Of a stretch of DNA of 23,853 nt, positions 21,643 to 23,853 are shown in pieces. The position numbers and the translations under genes were made by a program. Below the pieces are notes generated by a model. It did no database searches. It was not told where the DNA came from and saw only the letters and a list, made by a program, of their open reading frames with translations. The number at the start of each line of letters is the position of its first letter. Within the stretch, counting starts at the first letter, position 1. Origin of the DNA: a virus; IMG/VR virus record IMGVR_UViG_3300021091_000422, positions 1 through 23,853 of that record. One strand, given 5' to 3'.

Positions 21643-22362
21643 TCACGAATCTGCAGTAACATCTTCATAATCATAGCCTCCAAATGCACGGCATTTCGTT
21701 ATCTGACTCACAAGCCACTCGTTGATTTCCATAGAAAGTTCAGGAATTGGCTCTGTAGTTCGTGCGTTAGCATCGGAATCTCCACGCAAAAATCTACCCA
21801 GTTTTTCATATGGGATTTGGTTGATTACCCATTGACGAAGATTGTCTGGAAAACCCATTACATCAAGCATTCCGTGACTAACAATTGCCACTTCTTCGGT
21901 GGAACCGAGTTCCCGATATGCCCAATCCCACTCAACTAGATAACGCAACATTTCTTGGAGAGTTCTCGTATGGTATGGGCGACGAATCATGTGTTCTTCT
22001 TTTTCATCTTCGTCTAATTCTAAATAAACAATAAATCCGTATGGCAATGCTTCAATGACTGGGTAATACATAGTTAAATCTTCGGCCAATACAACATGGT
22101 CGCCGGTAAATGGGTCTGGTAGTTCATCGCTTCCACAAACGCATTTACCATCAACTTCGTAATGAAAACTCAATGGACCAGTGGCAGCGGAATCACAACG
22201 AACATGCGGGTAGACTTCAGCAAGGTCTGGTGAAATGCCAGCCCTTGTTAAAGCAAAAACACCGATGTTGTCGGTAGCACCGACTATCTTGTGGTAATAG
22301 CCTGGTGCTCCGGGTTGGTCATAGTGGTCAGAGAACAGCACGGTCGTATGTTCCGATACCAT
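21643..22362 (-). CDS. Unknown Cys/His-motif protein, paralog 2 of a tandem pair (239 aa)
   Basis: Shares a plan with the upstream 232-aa protein: PGAPGYYHKIVG, GVFALTRAG, RCD, GPLSFHYEV, CVCGSDE, FTGDHVV, YYPVIEALPYGFIVYLELD, RTLQEMLRYLVEWDWAY, and a C-terminal NEWLVSQITKCRAFGGYDYE. Conserved C56, H67, C74, C76 and H89 could form a zinc site. The frame overlaps the upstream gene by 35 bp, starting at 22362; no strong RBS is visible, and translation may depend on coupling. A later GTG at V8 would shorten the N-terminus. I do not recognise the family. Both are soluble, acidic proteins. Function unknown. Confidence 0.75.
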   Translation of the reverse strand: MVSEHTTVLFSDHYDQPGAPGYYHKIVGATDNIGVFALTRAGISPDLAEVYPHVRCDSAATGPLSFHYEVDGKCVCGSDELPDPFTGDHVVLAEDLTMYYPVIEALPYGFIVYLELDEDEKEEHMIRRPYHTRTLQEMLRYLVEWDWAYRELGSTEEVAIVSHGMLDVMGFPDNLRQWVINQIPYEKLGRFLRGDSDANARTTEPIPELSMEINEWLVSQITKCRAFGGYDYEDVTADS

Positions 22363-23026
22363 TGCAGGAAATAATTTGGTTATATAACCATTCGCTAAAA
22401 AAATCTGGGATGTCGGGAATTAGTAATGGATTGCGAATCCGTGCTTGTGGGTCGCCTTCTAGATAACGATTTACCTTTTCTGGTGGCATATCGTTGGTAA
22501 GCCAATTTTCAACTTGTTCAGGCACATCAAGTGCATTCCACATATTGTAGCACGTTTCTGCTAAAGATTCTGCTACACCGCCTACGAATGCTGATTTCCA
22601 TTCCAGCATTAGGCGAAACAATTCTTGTAATGTTCTAGATGATTCCGAGTGGTGTGCCATAACCGACAAATCTTCATCGGAGGCATTGTCTAACTCATAA
22701 TATAAAATTACACCATAATTAGGAACTTCTATTACGGGGTATAAGGCAGCGATGTTGCCGAAACGAATAATATGGTGACCAGTTAATGAACTGGGTTCTT
22801 CGGACGAACCACAGGAACATAACGCATTTTCAATATCGTATGTGTGATGGAACAAAGGTCCGACTTTTCTCCGACCATCACATCTGCGCATGCCGTTTTC
22901 CCTACCCATTTGAGCAGGCACAGCCATTCGTGCTATTGAAAAAACACCATGTGTGTCATTAAGTCCAATTTTTCGGTAGAAGTATCCTGGTGCGCCGGGT
23001 CGTTGTATTGCATCTTGAATTCTCAT
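22328..23026 (-). CDS. Unknown Cys/His-motif protein, paralog 1 of a tandem pair (232 aa)
   Basis: Begins MRIQDAIQRPGAPGYFYRKI and matches paralog 2 over nearly its full length. Shared blocks are GVFSIARM, RCDG, GPLFHHTY, CSCGSSEEP, LTGHHII, ALYPVIEVPNYGVILYYELD, SRTLQELFRLMLEWKSAFVG and SEWLYNQIISCNGIGTYD. C49, C70, C72 and a His (H84 or H85) keep the pattern of a possible metal site. It starts right after the tail-collar gene stop (TAAATGAG). I recognise no known family. Its position next to a fibre protein could mean a fibre chaperone or a fibre-modifying role, but this is only inference. Confidence 0.75.
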   Translation of the reverse strand: MRIQDAIQRPGAPGYFYRKIGLNDTHGVFSIARMAVPAQMGRENGMRRCDGRRKVGPLFHHTYDIENALCSCGSSEEPSSLTGHHIIRFGNIAALYPVIEVPNYGVILYYELDNASDEDLSVMAHHSESSRTLQELFRLMLEWKSAFVGGVAESLAETCYNMWNALDVPEQVENWLTNDMPPEKVNRYLEGDPQARIRNPLLIPDIPDFFSEWLYNQIISCNGIGTYDRAVL

Positions 23027-23853
23027 TTATGCAATCCTTATGATGAAAATAATTTCTAGTGACGCTAGCGTGTGAGTATGTGCTGGGGTTGAGGCGTTAA
23101 TTGTGCTGGCATTACCAGCGGTAAACGAGGAGTTGACGTTGCCAGCCGTAAAGGACGAGTTCACGCCAATGGCTGTGTTAACCCCACCAGCCGTAAAGGA
23201 CGAGTTCACGTTGCCAGCCGTAAAGGTTGAGTTAGGGCTGTATGCTGCGTTTACACCAGACGAATTAACATTGAATCCGTGGCTATGGTCAGCGTTATTA
23301 CCAGCAGTGTTGTTGTTTGCACCTGAGTTGGGTTTAAAGTAACCGTGAGAGTGGTTGGCGGACTGGCCTGCAGTGTTTCCGGCGACGTTGTGGGTGTGGT
23401 TGTTCACATTACCAGCGCTGAACGTTGAGTTTACGCTACCGGCACTAAAAGTGTCAGCATGAACGTGAGATGCTGCGTTGCCTGCGGTAAATGATGAGTT
23501 AACACCGCCAGCAGTAAAGGATGAGTTGACACTATGTGTGTGAGCATCCATTGCTGAGGGAATCCCTGTCACTGCTGTGCTGGGGATTGTGGGAGTACCA
23601 GTAATACCTTCGGGAACCCGGCCAGTAAAGTCCGGCAACAGGAAAGACCCACCGGAACCACCATAGCGGTAACCAATAATATTAAACAGCGATGCGTATG
23701 TGCTGGTACTTAGCGGTGCGCCATTAGCAACAGCGTAACCAGTCGGTATGTTTGCCGTGGTGCCAACCCACATAATCACCCCACCAATAGGGGCACCAGC
23801 GTTGGCAATGTCCCTTTGCAGGGCGGCAAAAGCAGACTTTAATTCGTTCTGGT
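23027..23853 (-). CDS. Tail-collar fibre protein, 5' end cut by window edge
   Basis: The frame is open to the right edge, so the gene is longer than seen. The GTG at 23779 is internal, since in-frame codons upstream encode QNELKSAFAALQRDIANAGA before it. The visible part starts with a phage tail-collar domain (GTTANIPTGYAVANGAPLS and GYRYGGSGGSFLLPDFTGRV). About 160 residues of VNSSFTAG-type repeats follow, with six HxH motifs (HTH, HVH, HTH, HSH, HSH, HTH). It ends ASLEIIFIIRIA, a known type of fibre terminus. HxH motifs in such fibres bind iron or zinc along the trimer axis. A distal fibre or spike protein is the clear reading. Confidence 0.85.
   Translation of the reverse strand, partial: QNELKSAFAALQRDIANAGAPIGGVIMWVGTTANIPTGYAVANGAPLSTSTYASLFNIIGYRYGGSGGSFLLPDFTGRVPEGITGTPTIPSTAVTGIPSAMDAHTHSVNSSFTAGGVNSSFTAGNAASHVHADTFSAGSVNSTFSAGNVNNHTHNVAGNTAGQSANHSHGYFKPNSGANNNTAGNNADHSHGFNVNSSGVNAAYSPNSTFTAGNVNSSFTAGGVNTAIGVNSSFTAGNVNSSFTAGNASTINASTPAHTHTLASLEIIFIIRIA
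23103..23530 (-). repeat. Short tandem repeats coding VNSSFTAG units in the fibre gene
   Basis: Plus-strand units such as ccagccgtaaaggacgagtt recur many times, in two groups (about 23115-23235 and 23405-23530), with a central region of HSH- and Asn-rich units. The units are in frame and encode eight- to ten-residue fibre-shaft repeats. Near-identity of several copies suggests recent expansion and possible length variation between relatives. Confidence 0.8.

Noticed and set aside
23773-23779. GTG/ATG at 23779-23773 as the start of the collar fibre gene
   Set aside because: The frame stays open to the window edge with plausible protein sequence upstream (QNELKSAFAALQRDI), so the true start is outside.

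Overview
The window is a 23.9 kb piece of the structural (virion) region of a tailed double-stranded DNA phage. I see no host genes, integrase, tRNA, CRISPR array or replication genes. Every supported gene lies on the minus strand, so the window reads right to left, and both ends cut through the phage: the rightmost gene lacks its 5' end, and a ribosome binding site at the left edge serves a gene outside the window. A portal, scaffold, HK97-fold-like capsid, head-tail adaptor and nozzle-type tail protein, without tape measure, sheath or tail tube genes, point to a short-tailed phage (podovirus morphotype). A prolyl-4-hydroxylase-like oxygenase and several tiny lysine-rich proteins of kinds I recall from aquatic phages suggest an uncultured freshwater or marine phage. 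The host cannot be named from this sequence.

Layout in the direction of transcription: (1) 23853-19280 holds a tail-collar fibre protein, two tandem paralogous proteins of unknown function with Cys/His motifs, a 2OG-Fe(II) oxygenase and the terminase large subunit. (2) 19251-13143 holds a small Cys-motif protein, a one-helix membrane protein (possible holin), a 193-aa protein, seven very small basic proteins in tightly coupled frames, a 484-aa unknown, a Cys-rich 130-aa protein and the portal. (3) 13088-11313 holds the scaffold and major capsid genes, closed by a strong terminator-like hairpin. (4) 11176-66 holds a putative zinc-binding protein, the adaptor, the nozzle, two fibre/receptor-binding candidates and four proteins that look like an internal-virion/ejection set, ending in a 1442-aa protein.

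Blocks 2, 3 and 4 each begin with a copy of the same 24-nt intergenic element, TGTAAGAAA-N12-TAG on the coding strand (19284-19261, 13141-13118, 11211-11188). One copy follows the capsid terminator directly. I read it as a phage-specific late promoter or a comparable regulatory element; this was found by eye and is not tested. Four of these CDSs (27, 39, 39 and 56 aa) are very short, and one is a Lys-Pro repeat peptide of 27 residues.

Best leads: the three-copy element, the coupled tiny-gene cassette, the tandem paralog pair, the duplicated translation-start module whose copies differ at the start codon (ATG versus GTG), and short peptide modules repeated within and between virion proteins.
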